A stretch of 64,000 nt of DNA from Bin55 sp965220235 (GCA_965220235.1 OZ244815.1:1674001-1738000); one strand, 5' to 3'. Shown: positions 17,016 through 26,784, counted from the first letter of the stretch. The notes: generated by a model from the letters alone, not told the origin. Made by a program: numbers and translations.

Positions 17016-18125
17016 CTAGATCGCGCTAATTCTTCCGTTCGGTTCCACGACGACGCGTACCGACAACGAAGGATCTTCGTTGAGGATTGGTTGCGATTTG
17101 TCGATTGCTTGATACGCACCCACTGCGTCGAATGGCCACGTGTGCGAAACCCGGCGTAATTCCAATGTATGTGCGCCAGGTACCGGACCATGCGAGGCTG
17201 GAATCTTCAAAGTACTTTCTGCGTTTGGGTCGAGCCGCACTCGAGCGATAGGCGCATTCGAGTCGTCAGGAATTAGTGTGACCCAATACATACCCAATGG
17301 ATGTTCGATGGCATCGTGAAACGGTAACGCTTGATTGACCTCGACTCTGCCAATATCGGTGAGAAACCCTGAACGACGTAACCATCTAACGAGTAATGGG
17401 AACCATTGCGACGTGTCCGGATCACCTGAAGCGAGACCTACACCGTGTTCACCATACCCGAAAACATGCATCTCGGCAGGCACGCCCGCACGACGCAGCG
17501 CGTTGTAAAACAACGTTGATTGTTCAGAGGAGACGATGTCGTCTTCATGGGTATGCATGAGGAACGTCGGTGGCGTCTGTGCGGTAACCTTCGTGTCTGT
17601 TGCCAAATACTCGGACGCTTTACGGCCACGCACCTCGCCATTACTAACGCCGTAGACCGGCACCAGAAAGTCTGGAACTGACGATTCCCGATCAATCGGA
17701 TCTTCAGCGTTTGCTTGCACTTGAAGACCGCTGGTTCCTACTGCGAAGGTCAAGTGACCACCAGCAGAGAACCCAAGCATGCCGAGTCGATTTGGATCGA
17801 TATCGAATCTCTCTGCGTGGTGACGTACATAGCGAATAGCACGTTGCCCGTCCAAAAGTGATACGGTTGAGTGATATTTCGGACCAACCCGGTAACGTAA
17901 AACAAATGCACGAATGCCGACCTTATTAAGTGCTGCTGCGACGTGCAATCCTTCATGGGTTGACGCGAGTATGCGATAGCCGCCACCAGGACAAATTACG
18001 ATAGCGGCGCGAGTATTACTAGCTGATAAATCCGTATGAACAGATAACGCAGGAATATCAGTCGTTTGGATGCCCTCTGCAAACGGGGCATCGTGCGGCC
18101 ATAGCCGCTCCGTAAGGTCGTCCAG
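17016..18125 (-). CDS. Alpha/beta hydrolase (BD-FAE-like esterase) lacking a canonical start codon
   Basis: A carbohydrate-esterase-like alpha/beta hydrolase. The frame contains the oxyanion segment CPGGGYR, the nucleophile motif GFSAGGH, an Asp in HTHEDDIV and a His in YGEHGVG, all in the expected order. A C-terminal extension of about 120 residues of unknown role follows. The first canonical start (TTG 17948) would delete the oxyanion segment, yet homology-like sequence continues upstream in frame (LWPHDAPFAEG). That stretch has no ATG, GTG or TTG before the in-frame TAA of the upstream Coq4-like gene at 18138-18140. CTG 18125 is the only near-cognate start and is used here tentatively. Either the start is unusual, or the gene is 5'-damaged, or it is reached by reinitiation or readthrough. 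Confidence 0.65.
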   Translation of the reverse strand: MDDLTERLWPHDAPFAEGIQTTDIPALSVHTDLSASNTRAAIVICPGGGYRILASTHEGLHVAAALNKVGIRAFVLRYRVGPKYHSTVSLLDGQRAIRYVRHHAERFDIDPNRLGMLGFSAGGHLTFAVGTSGLQVQANAEDPIDRESSVPDFLVPVYGVSNGEVRGRKASEYLATDTKVTAQTPPTFLMHTHEDDIVSSEQSTLFYNALRRAGVPAEMHVFGYGEHGVGLASGDPDTSQWFPLLVRWLRRSGFLTDIGRVEVNQALPFHDAIEHPLGMYWVTLIPDDSNAPIARVRLDPNAESTLKIPASHGPVPGAHTLELRRVSHTWPFDAVGAYQAIDKSQPILNEDPSLSVRVVVEPNGRISAI

Positions 18126-18137
18126 GACGGATGTGCG

Positions 18138-18896
18138 TTATGCGCTTGCTTGTGCTAAGTTAGCAGCAAGACGTTGATAACGCTCCGGTGCCCGGATACG
18201 GTAGGAGTCGCGCACGTTCTCCAATGGTTGCTCAAGAAGGCTCTCCCAATCCGCGGCTAGGAGCCATCCTGCCTTCTTACCGTCCCGGTAGCCACGCCAA
18301 AGTGCGCCAAATACTGTGATACCCGCACCTTGATACAACCGACGCGCTGCGGATAGCAGAATGAACGGAAAAGCGATGTTTTTTGTTTGACCATACGTAA
18401 ACGCTAATAAGCACGCCTCGCCGAGTGGGTCGCGTCCATAACGCGTCAAAACGTGAAACAGATCGTGCGAGGCGCGAGTGCGTCGGACGAACAGATCGAA
18501 CTCCGCGTTTGTCTCTTGACTTGAAGTAACCGATGAAGAACCGTCCTCTGCAATAGCTTCAGCGCTCGCCTCCTCAAGACCTCCGGCGGAGATCTGTTCG
18601 CGATTAATAAACTGATAGTAGGTATGCCCAAGCGTACGTTCGGGTAGGCTCGCGAGATATTTCGGATCATTCAGTTTTTCGACCAGATCGATCTTTTCGT
18701 CCAATACGCGCTTGCCTGTTTTCGTGGAACAAAACCTGTTGAAGTTCTTACTTAGCGACGGACCACTCAAAGCCTGAAGGACTCGAAATACCTGTGCGGT
18801 CTGCTCTGGATCGTTAAGTACGTTACGAATGGCTTTAAGCGCCGTAAACGGACGGATTTTCATACGTCGATTGGATTGGTTTTCGTTGTCGTTCAT
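18138..18896 (-). CDS. Coq4-family protein
   Basis: The 252-residue protein carries the Coq4 signature HDLFH followed by eleven residues and Glu (HDxxHx11E, in SHDLFHVLTRYGRDPLGE), the metal-binding motif of the family. In eukaryotes Coq4 is needed for ubiquinone synthesis and has been tied to C1 decarboxylation/hydroxylation of the ring. Bacterial homologues occur, but their role is less clear. A Ser/Glu-rich stretch around residues 105-130 interrupts the fold. No other ubi genes are adjacent. Start ATG 18896; its stop is directly followed in the same frame by the hydrolase reading frame. Confidence 0.8.
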   Translation of the reverse strand: MNDNENQSNRRMKIRPFTALKAIRNVLNDPEQTAQVFRVLQALSGPSLSKNFNRFCSTKTGKRVLDEKIDLVEKLNDPKYLASLPERTLGHTYYQFINREQISAGGLEEASAEAIAEDGSSSVTSSQETNAEFDLFVRRTRASHDLFHVLTRYGRDPLGEACLLAFTYGQTKNIAFPFILLSAARRLYQGAGITVFGALWRGYRDGKKAGWLLAADWESLLEQPLENVRDSYRIRAPERYQRLAANLAQASA

Positions 18897-18983
18897 GCGT
18901 CGTGTGCGCGAGCTACTCCTTCTTCCAAATTTTAGATTTTGTTGCCGATTGTGTATCGGTAAGTCGCGTTTTCAAACTGATAC

Positions 18984-20252
18984 CTAGAACCCGCGTTCCG
19001 CACACTGTCGATTGATCTCATCGATGATCTCACAGACTCGGATCGACTCGGCGGTCGTCCATTGCGGCAACTCGCTAAGACCTGCTCCCATGCAACGATG
19101 GACTGCTTGAGCTTGGTATGTGAAGCCGTGTTGGTTGCCGCCGTGCCAAGTCCAGCCTTTGTACTTAATAAGTCGTTCGCCATTCCAACGAGCGGCAGGT
19201 GGCTGACCTCTCGTAATCGGGGCTGGTGTGGGTACCGGATATTCAAATCTGTCGATTTGGTTGAACGGTCCGGCACTCGGATTACGGTCTTGTTCCCAAT
19301 GCGTTTCAATCCAATCGCCTGTCCATCCCTTGTGCGGGTCGAGTTCCATGACCGGTTTGCCTTCTTCACGACGTGTTCCGCGTCGTCCTGGTCGCCCCGT
19401 GCGAATCGTTACCGCACTTGGATGATGAGACGGCGTTTCGACGGTGATTCTCCCCTTAGTTCCTATATATTGCGACTCTTCAATAAAGCGACCGTTAGGG
19501 AACGTAATCACGGCAATCCCCTCTTGGTCCGAGTACTGGAGTACGGCGGCACTCGGTGAGCCACCGTGTGCAGAGAAAACACCATTCGCATGAGGCTGCG
19601 CACGTGCTTTTCGACCTGCGGCGGCAATCACTGGCATCTCGCTTGCACCGAAACCCGTGATTGCTGGATTTAGCGCGTAGACTCGATCTGGGTAGTCCGC
19701 CTGTACGACGCAGACGTCCCCGATATCACCACGCTCCATAGCGGCGCGAGCATGCTCTACGGCCGGGAAGAACCGAAGCCACATACCCTCCCAACAAACG
19801 ACACCTGCTTTTGCGGCAGCGTTGAATACTTCCTTCGCTTGCTCTGCGGTATCCGTAAACGGTTTCTCGCAAAGAATGTGCTTACCTGCGCCGATGGTGC
19901 GCATCAGGTCGCGGTGGTGGTCCCATGTTTTTGACGCGATGTACACAATGTCGACATCGTCGTCGTTTACGAGATCGTCATACGAGTCATATGCGGTCGG
20001 GATTTCATGGGCATCAGCAAATGCTCTGGCACGATCCATGTCTCGAGCTGCAATTGCGGTGAATTTCGCGCCAGGTACGTCTTGTAGTGACTTTACCCAG
20101 TCCGAGGATATGGACGAAGCACTGATGATCCCCCATCGAAGTTCGTGGTTGATGTCTTCTTCCCGTGTAAGCCCCAATCGGATGTCCATCGGGGTATTCA
20201 TCGGGAACCCGTTGTACATGTACGGATCGTCGTTTGCGCTGTCGTCAGCCAT
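18984..20252 (-). CDS. Gfo/Idh/MocA-family oxidoreductase (dihydrodiol-dehydrogenase-like)
   Basis: The NAD(P)-binding domain begins RWGIISASSIS, with the family's CEKPFT segment (about 130-136) and the WEGMWLRFFPA stretch resembling trans-1,2-dihydrobenzene-1,2-diol dehydrogenases. A C-terminal alpha/beta domain with an unusual Arg/Pro-rich insertion (RTGRPGRRGTRR region) completes about 422 residues, somewhat longer than usual. The reaction is probably NAD(P)-dependent oxidation of a sugar- or diol-like substrate; the true substrate is unknown. ATG 20252 is taken as start; GTG 20261 is an alternative. It lies 87 bases upstream of the Coq4-like gene on the same strand, so co-transcription is likely. 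Confidence 0.85.
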   Translation of the reverse strand: MADDSANDDPYMYNGFPMNTPMDIRLGLTREEDINHELRWGIISASSISSDWVKSLQDVPGAKFTAIAARDMDRARAFADAHEIPTAYDSYDDLVNDDDVDIVYIASKTWDHHRDLMRTIGAGKHILCEKPFTDTAEQAKEVFNAAAKAGVVCWEGMWLRFFPAVEHARAAMERGDIGDVCVVQADYPDRVYALNPAITGFGASEMPVIAAAGRKARAQPHANGVFSAHGGSPSAAVLQYSDQEGIAVITFPNGRFIEESQYIGTKGRITVETPSHHPSAVTIRTGRPGRRGTRREEGKPVMELDPHKGWTGDWIETHWEQDRNPSAGPFNQIDRFEYPVPTPAPITRGQPPAARWNGERLIKYKGWTWHGGNQHGFTYQAQAVHRCMGAGLSELPQWTTAESIRVCEIIDEINRQCAERGF

Positions 20253-20322
20253 GGTGTTCACGTGGTCAATGCAGCGAGCAAGTTTAAAGGCGGGTGATCT
20301 ACGAAGACATATGCTCGGTTTG

Positions 20323-21069
20323 CTATTTCAATCTGTTGTGAAAATCGAGAAATGTGTTGAGCGCCAGCATTGGATGCTCAAGAATCGCATTGTGTCCGAC
20401 ATGCTCGAATTCCACAAGATGAGCGTTAGGGAGTCGTTCCGCGATGACGCGACTTGATTTCAGGTTTGGATCGTGGCTTCCCGTACCAATGAGAACTGGC
20501 ATGGTCAATTCGTCAATCACATTCACTAACTGAATCTTTCGAAGAGCGCTAGCGGTTAGTTGTGCAGCTTTCGCGTTGCGATGCTCATTGAATCCGATTG
20601 GGGGCGTTGCCGCTTCGATGCCGAGCGATTCACGTTCAGCGGCAGCGTCTCTAGTTCCTTGACGTTGTGCCGCTACATCAGGTAAATCGAGATTTGCGGC
20701 GTATAGTGCCGCGGACTTCACGAATTCGTTATTCTGAGCACAAAAAACAATAGCGGCACGAGTACCCCAGGATTGTGACCACACGTGTGTCTCTTCAATC
20801 CCAAGTGAGTTAAGTACGAATCGCGCGTCGCGTGCATACTGATCGAACTGGAATTGCTCGTCGCGTAAATCATCGACGGTGCTTTGCCCGTATCCGCGCA
20901 CGTCAATGCGGACGACATGGAAAAGCGAGGCTAGTTGCGGAATAAGGTGATCCCACACTCGGACGGTGCTACTTCCAGGCGGCCACAAAAGCAGCGAAGC
21001 GTTCGAAGATTCGCCGTCGGATTCCACATAGAGATTTGCGCCTTCGAACTCGAATGTATGCGTCGCCAT
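20323..21069 (-). CDS. Alpha/beta hydrolase
   Basis: The 248-residue protein has a standard alpha/beta-hydrolase core: PPGSS near 30, the RIDVRGYGQS segment, the nucleophile Ser in SQSWG (first Gly replaced by Ser), an Asp in GTGSHD and the catalytic His in HVGHNAI. This pattern fits 3-oxoadipate-enol-lactonase-like or related hydrolases, but the substrate cannot be assigned. Start ATG 21069. It is the first gene of the minus-strand accessory group, divergent from sucA 169 bases away. Confidence 0.85.
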   Translation of the reverse strand: MATHTFEFEGANLYVESDGESSNASLLLWPPGSSTVRVWDHLIPQLASLFHVVRIDVRGYGQSTVDDLRDEQFQFDQYARDARFVLNSLGIEETHVWSQSWGTRAAIVFCAQNNEFVKSAALYAANLDLPDVAAQRQGTRDAAAERESLGIEAATPPIGFNEHRNAKAAQLTASALRKIQLVNVIDELTMPVLIGTGSHDPNLKSSRVIAERLPNAHLVEFEHVGHNAILEHPMLALNTFLDFHNRLK

Positions 21070-21238
21070 GGTTCAGCATTTTGCAGCTCTTTCTGAACTT
21101 GGTCTTTTCCTACAATGGCAATGGCGCACATGCGTTGGAGAGTTTGTCATGATTTGCAACTGTAATTTATCCTGTCGATTGTGCGATCAACTAGGTCGTG
21201 AGAAATGAATTTTGAAATGCTGTTAGGGGCACCTATTC

Positions 21239-24079
21239 GTGGCTGAATCTCTACTGGAGCGTATGCTCAGTAGCTCGCATTTGTCCGGTGCGAGTGCTTC
21301 ATACATCGAAGCCATGTACGAGCAATACCTTGAAAACGCAAACTCGGTTCCGGAAGAATGGCGGGACTACTTCAGCACGCTCGCGGTTCGTGCGTCACAA
21401 GGCGCTGACATCGCTCATAGCACGGTGATTGACCACTTCGAACGCCTAGGTCGTAATCGCTTTAAGGCACAGGTCGAGCGCGAGAGCAATGAGTACATAT
21501 CCACGCATGAACGAAAGCAGATTCGCGTGCTTGAACTGGTGAATGAATATCGAAGTCGCGGACATCGTCGAGCACAAATCGACCCTCTCGAACTGCTTGA
21601 ACGTTCACCATGCGATGAGTTGACTCTTGAGTGGCATCAGCTATCTGCGGCAGACCTAGATACCGAATTCAGTACCGGTTCCTCGTCATTCATCGAAAGA
21701 GAAACCGCACCGCTGCAAGAGATCATCGACGCGCTTGAAGAAACCTATTGTGGCTCGATCGGTGCCGAATACACGTACATAAGCGATGAACAGCAGGAAC
21801 TGTATTTACGGCAGCGGCTTGAAACGGTGCGGTCGCACGCGATATTTGAACCCGAAAAGCGTCTTGAAATCTTCGAGCGATTAACCGCCGCAGAGGGATT
21901 GGAGAACTATCTACAGAATCGATATCCAGGTACCAAGCGCTTCGGCTTGGAGGGCGGCGAGAGCCTGATCCCGATGCTCCACGAAACGTTGCAGCGACTC
22001 GGTCACTGGGACGTGCAAGAGGTCGTGATCGGCATGGCACACCGGGGACGGCTCAATGTGCTCGTCAATATTCTCGGTAAACGCACCGCCGACTTGTTCG
22101 ATGAATTTGAAGGATCGACCCTCGATGACGCGAACAGCGGCGACGTGAAATATCACCAAGGCTTTTCATCCAACGTCATGACGTCGAAAGGTGAAATGCA
22201 CGTAGCACTTGCGTTTAACCCGTCGCACCTTGAGATCATTGGACCGGTAGTTGAAGGATCAGTACGTGCCCGTCAAGATCGTCGCAACGACCCAATGGGA
22301 ACTGTTGTGGCTCCGATTTTGATACACGGGGATGCAGCGTTCGCTGGACAGGGCGTCGTGATGGAAACGTTCCAAATGTCACAGACGCGCGGGTATTTCA
22401 CCGGGGGAACGATCCACATCATTTTGAACAACCAGATTGGTTTCACCACGAGTGAACGTTTAGATGCGCGTTCAACCGAATACTGCAGTGAAGTTGCGAA
22501 AATGGTGCAAGCGCCGATACTGCACGTCAACGGTGATGATGTCGAAGCAGTGGTATTCGCGGCGCAGATCGCGACAGATTACCGAAATGCATATGGACGC
22601 GACTTCGTGATCGATTTGGTTTGCTACCGTCGACGTGGTCACAATGAAGCTGAGGATCCATTCAAGACTCAGCCGTTGATGTACGAGAAGATTCGCAGCC
22701 ACCCGACAACGCGAACGCTATACGCACAAAAACTAGAGGCAAACGGCATATTGCGTGCTGGACAGGCCGGTGAAATGGCGAAAACCCTGCGGGATCGACT
22801 GGATAACGGTGAGACGATCGCATTGTCTCTTGTGAGCGAACCCGACCAAGCACTCTTCGTCGACTGGCGACCCTACCTTGGTCACGACTGGGATGCGCCA
22901 TCGGATACAACGTTTAGTCGAACGCGATTGAGAGAGCTAGGTCAAGTTCTTGCTTCGACCCCGACTGGTTTTGTCGTACATCGCCAAGTAGCAAAGATTC
23001 TCGAAGATCGCGAGAAGATGCTGGCGGGAGCCGCGACGATCAATTGGGGAGGTGCGGAAGTCGCGGCCTACGCGACTCTACTGGACGAAGGATTCAATGT
23101 GCGATTGGCAGGGCAGGATGTCTGTATTGGCACGTTCAGTCATCGTCACGCCGCGTTGTATTGCCAACGCACCGGTGAAGAGCACGTCGCACTTCATGAC
23201 GTTGCTAGAGAAGACGCTCGTTTATCGCTCTACAACTCGCTGTTGTCAGAAGAAGCGGCATTGGCATTTGAATACGGGTACGCGACGACCACGCCTAATG
23301 CGCTCGTTGTTTGGGAAGCTCAATTTGGTGACTTCGCGAATGGCGCACAGGTCGTCATCGACCAGTTCGTGTCAAGCGGTGAAGCGAAGTGGACGCGACT
23401 TTGTGGATTGGTCATGTTGCTTCCACACGGCTACGAAGGAGCTGGACCTGAGCATTCATCCGCACGCCTCGAAAGGTATTTGCAGTTATGTGCTGAGCAC
23501 AACATTCAGGTATGTGTGCCAACAACACCTGCTCAGGTTTTTCATCTACTGCGTCGTCAAGTGAAACGCTTGATGCGCCGACCTTTGATCGTTATGTCGC
23601 CTAAGAGTCTGCTACGTCACAAGCTTGCCACGTCTACACTCGAAGAACTCGCTGACGGGCATTGGCAAAATGTCATAGGTGAATGCGACGATATTGATGT
23701 TTCCAAAGCAAATCGCGTGGTTTTGTGTTCGGGCAAGGTGTTTTACAACCTACTGGAAACTCGGCGTACCGAAGGAATCGAGGATACAGCGATCATTCGG
23801 ATTGAACAGCAGTATCCATTCCCCACGTCAGAGCTGACCAATCAATTAGGTGCCTTCGAGAAACTAGAGGATATTGTGTGGTGTCAGGAAGAGCCAAGAA
23901 ACCAAGGTGCTTGGTATTCGCTCAAACATCGATTTGAGGAAGTCGTGGCACAGACACATCCACAATTAACACTTCGTTATGCCGGTCGCGACTCCTATGC
24001 GGCGCCTGCGAGTGGTTCACAAGTACGCCATACCGTTAGGCAAGAGAAAGTCGTGCAGGACGCGTTATACGGTAATTAG
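21239..24079 (+). CDS. sucA: 2-oxoglutarate dehydrogenase E1 component
   Basis: SucA is the thiamine-diphosphate-dependent E1 of the 2-oxoglutarate dehydrogenase complex. The 946-residue protein has the short N-terminal E2-binding stretch (YIEAMYEQYLENANSVPEEW), MAHRGRLNVL in the substrate region, and a GDAAFAGQGVV segment of the TPP fold. A C-terminal transketolase-like half follows (GPEHSSARLERYLQL). Length is normal. GTG 21239 is preceded by AGGGG about eight bases upstream. sucB follows after two bases. The accessory block separates this operon from sdhCDAB. Confidence 0.97.
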   Translation: MAESLLERMLSSSHLSGASASYIEAMYEQYLENANSVPEEWRDYFSTLAVRASQGADIAHSTVIDHFERLGRNRFKAQVERESNEYISTHERKQIRVLELVNEYRSRGHRRAQIDPLELLERSPCDELTLEWHQLSAADLDTEFSTGSSSFIERETAPLQEIIDALEETYCGSIGAEYTYISDEQQELYLRQRLETVRSHAIFEPEKRLEIFERLTAAEGLENYLQNRYPGTKRFGLEGGESLIPMLHETLQRLGHWDVQEVVIGMAHRGRLNVLVNILGKRTADLFDEFEGSTLDDANSGDVKYHQGFSSNVMTSKGEMHVALAFNPSHLEIIGPVVEGSVRARQDRRNDPMGTVVAPILIHGDAAFAGQGVVMETFQMSQTRGYFTGGTIHIILNNQIGFTTSERLDARSTEYCSEVAKMVQAPILHVNGDDVEAVVFAAQIATDYRNAYGRDFVIDLVCYRRRGHNEAEDPFKTQPLMYEKIRSHPTTRTLYAQKLEANGILRAGQAGEMAKTLRDRLDNGETIALSLVSEPDQALFVDWRPYLGHDWDAPSDTTFSRTRLRELGQVLASTPTGFVVHRQVAKILEDREKMLAGAATINWGGAEVAAYATLLDEGFNVRLAGQDVCIGTFSHRHAALYCQRTGEEHVALHDVAREDARLSLYNSLLSEEAALAFEYGYATTTPNALVVWEAQFGDFANGAQVVIDQFVSSGEAKWTRLCGLVMLLPHGYEGAGPEHSSARLERYLQLCAEHNIQVCVPTTPAQVFHLLRRQVKRLMRRPLIVMSPKSLLRHKLATSTLEELADGHWQNVIGECDDIDVSKANRVVLCSGKVFYNLLETRRTEGIEDTAIIRIEQQYPFPTSELTNQLGAFEKLEDIVWCQEEPRNQGAWYSLKHRFEEVVAQTHPQLTLRYAGRDSYAAPASGSQVRHTVRQEKVVQDALYGN

Positions 24080-24081
24080 AT

Positions 24082-25296
24082 ATGGAAATAAGAGCACCAA
24101 CGTTCCCGGAGTCGATCAGCGAAGGTGAGTTGACGAAATGGTACAAGCACGAAGGTGACTTCGTCGAGCGCGACGATTTACTTGCGGATGTTGAAACCGA
24201 GAAGACGACGATTGAAATAGTCGCTCAGGCTGATGGTCGTATAGAGCAGATCTATAAGCACGAAGGCGATACCGTCGAGAGTGAGGAATTGCTCTGCTCA
24301 ATCGACGAATCCTCGGTAGGAACGTCAAATGAGCCGGCGATTGAATCGGTCAGTAGCGCAAGTGATGCAGAGGAAGTAGCGGCTTCGCCCGCGGCTCGCA
24401 AATTAGCGTCGGAACACGATCTTGATCTTTCGATCATCAACGGTACTGGGCGATCAGGCATGGTCACGAAAGGTGACGTTGCGAAGCTGCTTGACGAGAT
24501 TCGCGCGACTCCATCAGTACCAGAGGATGCCGTGGTTGAGGCTCCATCCATCGAGGAAGATCTGAGCCCGTTGACGCCACTTGACAACAACGCTCGAGTT
24601 GAACGACGCGTACCTATGACAAGGTTGCGTGCGACGATCGCAAAGCGCTTGGTTGAAGTACAACAGACCGCTGCGATGTTGACTACCTTCAACGAAGCGA
24701 ATATGGATCCCATCATGCGAATGCGTCGTCAGTACCAAGACGAGTTCGTAGCACGACATAACGGTACGCGTCTTGGTTTCATGAGCTTCTTTGTCCGAGC
24801 CTCCGTTGAAGCGTTGAAGCGTTTCCCTGCGGTTAACGCGTCACTAGACGGTGATGATGTTGTTTACCATGGCTACTACGACATCGGCGTTGCAGTTAGT
24901 ACGGAACGTGGATTAGTGGTGCCCATCGTAAGAGATGCCGATGCACTAGGTCTGCATCAGATCGAAGATCAGATTGTTGAGTACAGCGAGAAGGCGCGAG
25001 ACAACAAGCTTTCCATTGATGAAATGACCGGCGGTACATTCACGATTTCCAACGGTGGGGTATTTGGGTCTCTTATGTCAACGCCGATTCTCAATCCGCC
25101 GCAGACAGCGATACTTGGGATGCACAAGATTCAAGAGCGCCCGGTCGTTGAGGATGGGGAGATCGTTGTGCGTCCGATGATGTATCTAGCCCTCTCTTAT
25201 GACCATCGTCTGATCGACGGACAAGAAGCGGTACAGTTCTTGGTTACTATCAAAGGGATGATCGAAGATCCCGCCCGAATTCTTCTTGAACTCTAA
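24082..25296 (+). CDS. sucB: Dihydrolipoyl succinyltransferase E2 component
   Basis: SucB transfers the succinyl group to CoA through lipoamide. The 404-residue protein has one lipoyl domain (Lys41 in VETEKTT is the expected lipoylation site). An acidic Ala/Glu/Ser linker, a small E1/E3-binding domain (about 100-140, with SPAARKLASEHD) and the acyltransferase core ending in SYDHRLIDG (catalytic His and Asp) follow. Start ATG 24082. Second gene of sucA-sucB-lpd-sucC-sucD. Confidence 0.97.
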   Translation: MEIRAPTFPESISEGELTKWYKHEGDFVERDDLLADVETEKTTIEIVAQADGRIEQIYKHEGDTVESEELLCSIDESSVGTSNEPAIESVSSASDAEEVAASPAARKLASEHDLDLSIINGTGRSGMVTKGDVAKLLDEIRATPSVPEDAVVEAPSIEEDLSPLTPLDNNARVERRVPMTRLRATIAKRLVEVQQTAAMLTTFNEANMDPIMRMRRQYQDEFVARHNGTRLGFMSFFVRASVEALKRFPAVNASLDGDDVVYHGYYDIGVAVSTERGLVVPIVRDADALGLHQIEDQIVEYSEKARDNKLSIDEMTGGTFTISNGGVFGSLMSTPILNPPQTAILGMHKIQERPVVEDGEIVVRPMMYLALSYDHRLIDGQEAVQFLVTIKGMIEDPARILLEL

Positions 25297-25310
25297 TATA
25301 GGTTAAAAGT

Positions 25311-26747
25311 GTGAGTAATTCCTACGATATCGTCGTTATTGGCGCGGGTCCTGCGGGCTATCACGCAGCGATTCGTGCCGCCCAGCTCGGGATGACCGTA
25401 GCTTGCGTCGACAAGACTCTGGATGCTGACGGTAAGCCTTCATTAGGCGGCACGTGCCTCAACGTGGGTTGCATTCCGTCGAAAACGCTACTTGATATCT
25501 CCCATCGATATGACGCGACTCAGCACTACGACGAGTTGGGATTGAAGGTCTCGAAAGTTGAACTGGATTTGGCTGGCGTGCTAGCGCGCAAGGACGAGGT
25601 TGTTGCGAAACTTACCGGTGGCGTAGGAATGTTGTTCAGTGGCAACGGCGTCACGCCGTACCACGGGGTCGGTTCGCTCTTACCTGGATCCGATGTTAAA
25701 GTGACGAAGGAAGACGGTTCAGAGGAAATTCTCAACGCGAAACACGTCATCCTTGCTACCGGTTCAGAACCCATGCGCATCGGCGCCGCGCCTGTTGATG
25801 ACGATCGCATCGTCGACTCCACTGGTGCCTTGTCATTTACTGAAGTTCCCAAGCGCCTTGGCATCATCGGTGCAGGGATTATCGGCTTGGAGCTCGGAAG
25901 CGTATGGGCGCGATTTGGGTCTGAGGTCGTTGTGCTAGAAGCCCTTGAAAAATTTCTCCCGAACGCGGACGAACGAATCGCACGTGATGCACTGAGGTCG
26001 TTTTCGAAACAAGGAATGGATATCCGGTTAGGTACGCGAGTTCTAAGCAGTGACAACCATGGCGACGGTGTGACTGTGACATACCTCGTAAACGACGAAG
26101 AACAGAATCTAGAGTGCGACAAACTAATCGTTGCAGTAGGTCGAGCACCTTACTCCGAACAGCTTTTGGGTGCTGACAGTCCTGTAAAACTCGATGAGCG
26201 AGGTTTCATCTTTGTCAACGAACAATGCGAGACCGATGCGTCCGACGTCTATGCCGTAGGGGATGCTGTTCGCGGGCCGATGCTCGCTCACAAAGGCATG
26301 GAAGAAGGCATCATGGTTGCGGAGCGAATCGCCGGATTCAAACCTGCTGTAAATTACGACTGTATCCCGTCCGTGATTTACACCCACCCTGAAATCGCAT
26401 GGGTAGGGCAAACCGAACAGGAGTTACGCGATACCGGGGCAGACTACAAGGCAGGAACGTTTTCATTCGCCGCAAATGGTCGTGCTCTAGCTGGTGCGGA
26501 CGCGGAAGGTATCGTTAAAGTTGTGTCAGATTCCGACTCGGATCGAATCCTTGGTGTGCACATATTTGGTCCACAGGCATCTGAGTTAGTTGCGCAAGCG
26601 GTCATAGCGATGGAGTTCGGTGCAACCGCGGAAGACTTAGGCTTGATTATGTTCGCACACCCAACGTTATCAGAAGCTGTGCATGAAGCCGCTTTAGGGG
26701 TGGCGGGACATGCAATTCATACGGTCAATCGACGCAAAGGAAAATGA
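25311..26747 (+). CDS. lpd: Dihydrolipoyl dehydrogenase (E3)
   Basis: E3 reoxidises dihydrolipoamide with NAD+. The 478-residue flavoprotein has the FAD motif GAGPAGYHAA (11-20), the redox disulfide Cys49/Cys54 in GGTCLNVGC, and the NAD-binding GAGIIGLELGSVW. The C-terminal HPTLSEAVHEA holds the catalytic His-Glu pair. GTG 25311 follows sucB by 14 bases. Placement between sucB and sucC matches Pseudomonas, where this E3 serves the 2-oxoglutarate complex. Confidence 0.96.
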   Translation: MSNSYDIVVIGAGPAGYHAAIRAAQLGMTVACVDKTLDADGKPSLGGTCLNVGCIPSKTLLDISHRYDATQHYDELGLKVSKVELDLAGVLARKDEVVAKLTGGVGMLFSGNGVTPYHGVGSLLPGSDVKVTKEDGSEEILNAKHVILATGSEPMRIGAAPVDDDRIVDSTGALSFTEVPKRLGIIGAGIIGLELGSVWARFGSEVVVLEALEKFLPNADERIARDALRSFSKQGMDIRLGTRVLSSDNHGDGVTVTYLVNDEEQNLECDKLIVAVGRAPYSEQLLGADSPVKLDERGFIFVNEQCETDASDVYAVGDAVRGPMLAHKGMEEGIMVAERIAGFKPAVNYDCIPSVIYTHPEIAWVGQTEQELRDTGADYKAGTFSFAANGRALAGADAEGIVKVVSDSDSDRILGVHIFGPQASELVAQAVIAMEFGATAEDLGLIMFAHPTLSEAVHEAALGVAGHAIHTVNRRKGK

Positions 26748-26784
26748 GTACAGGACTTCAGTTCTAATTCAGTAAGCGATACAT

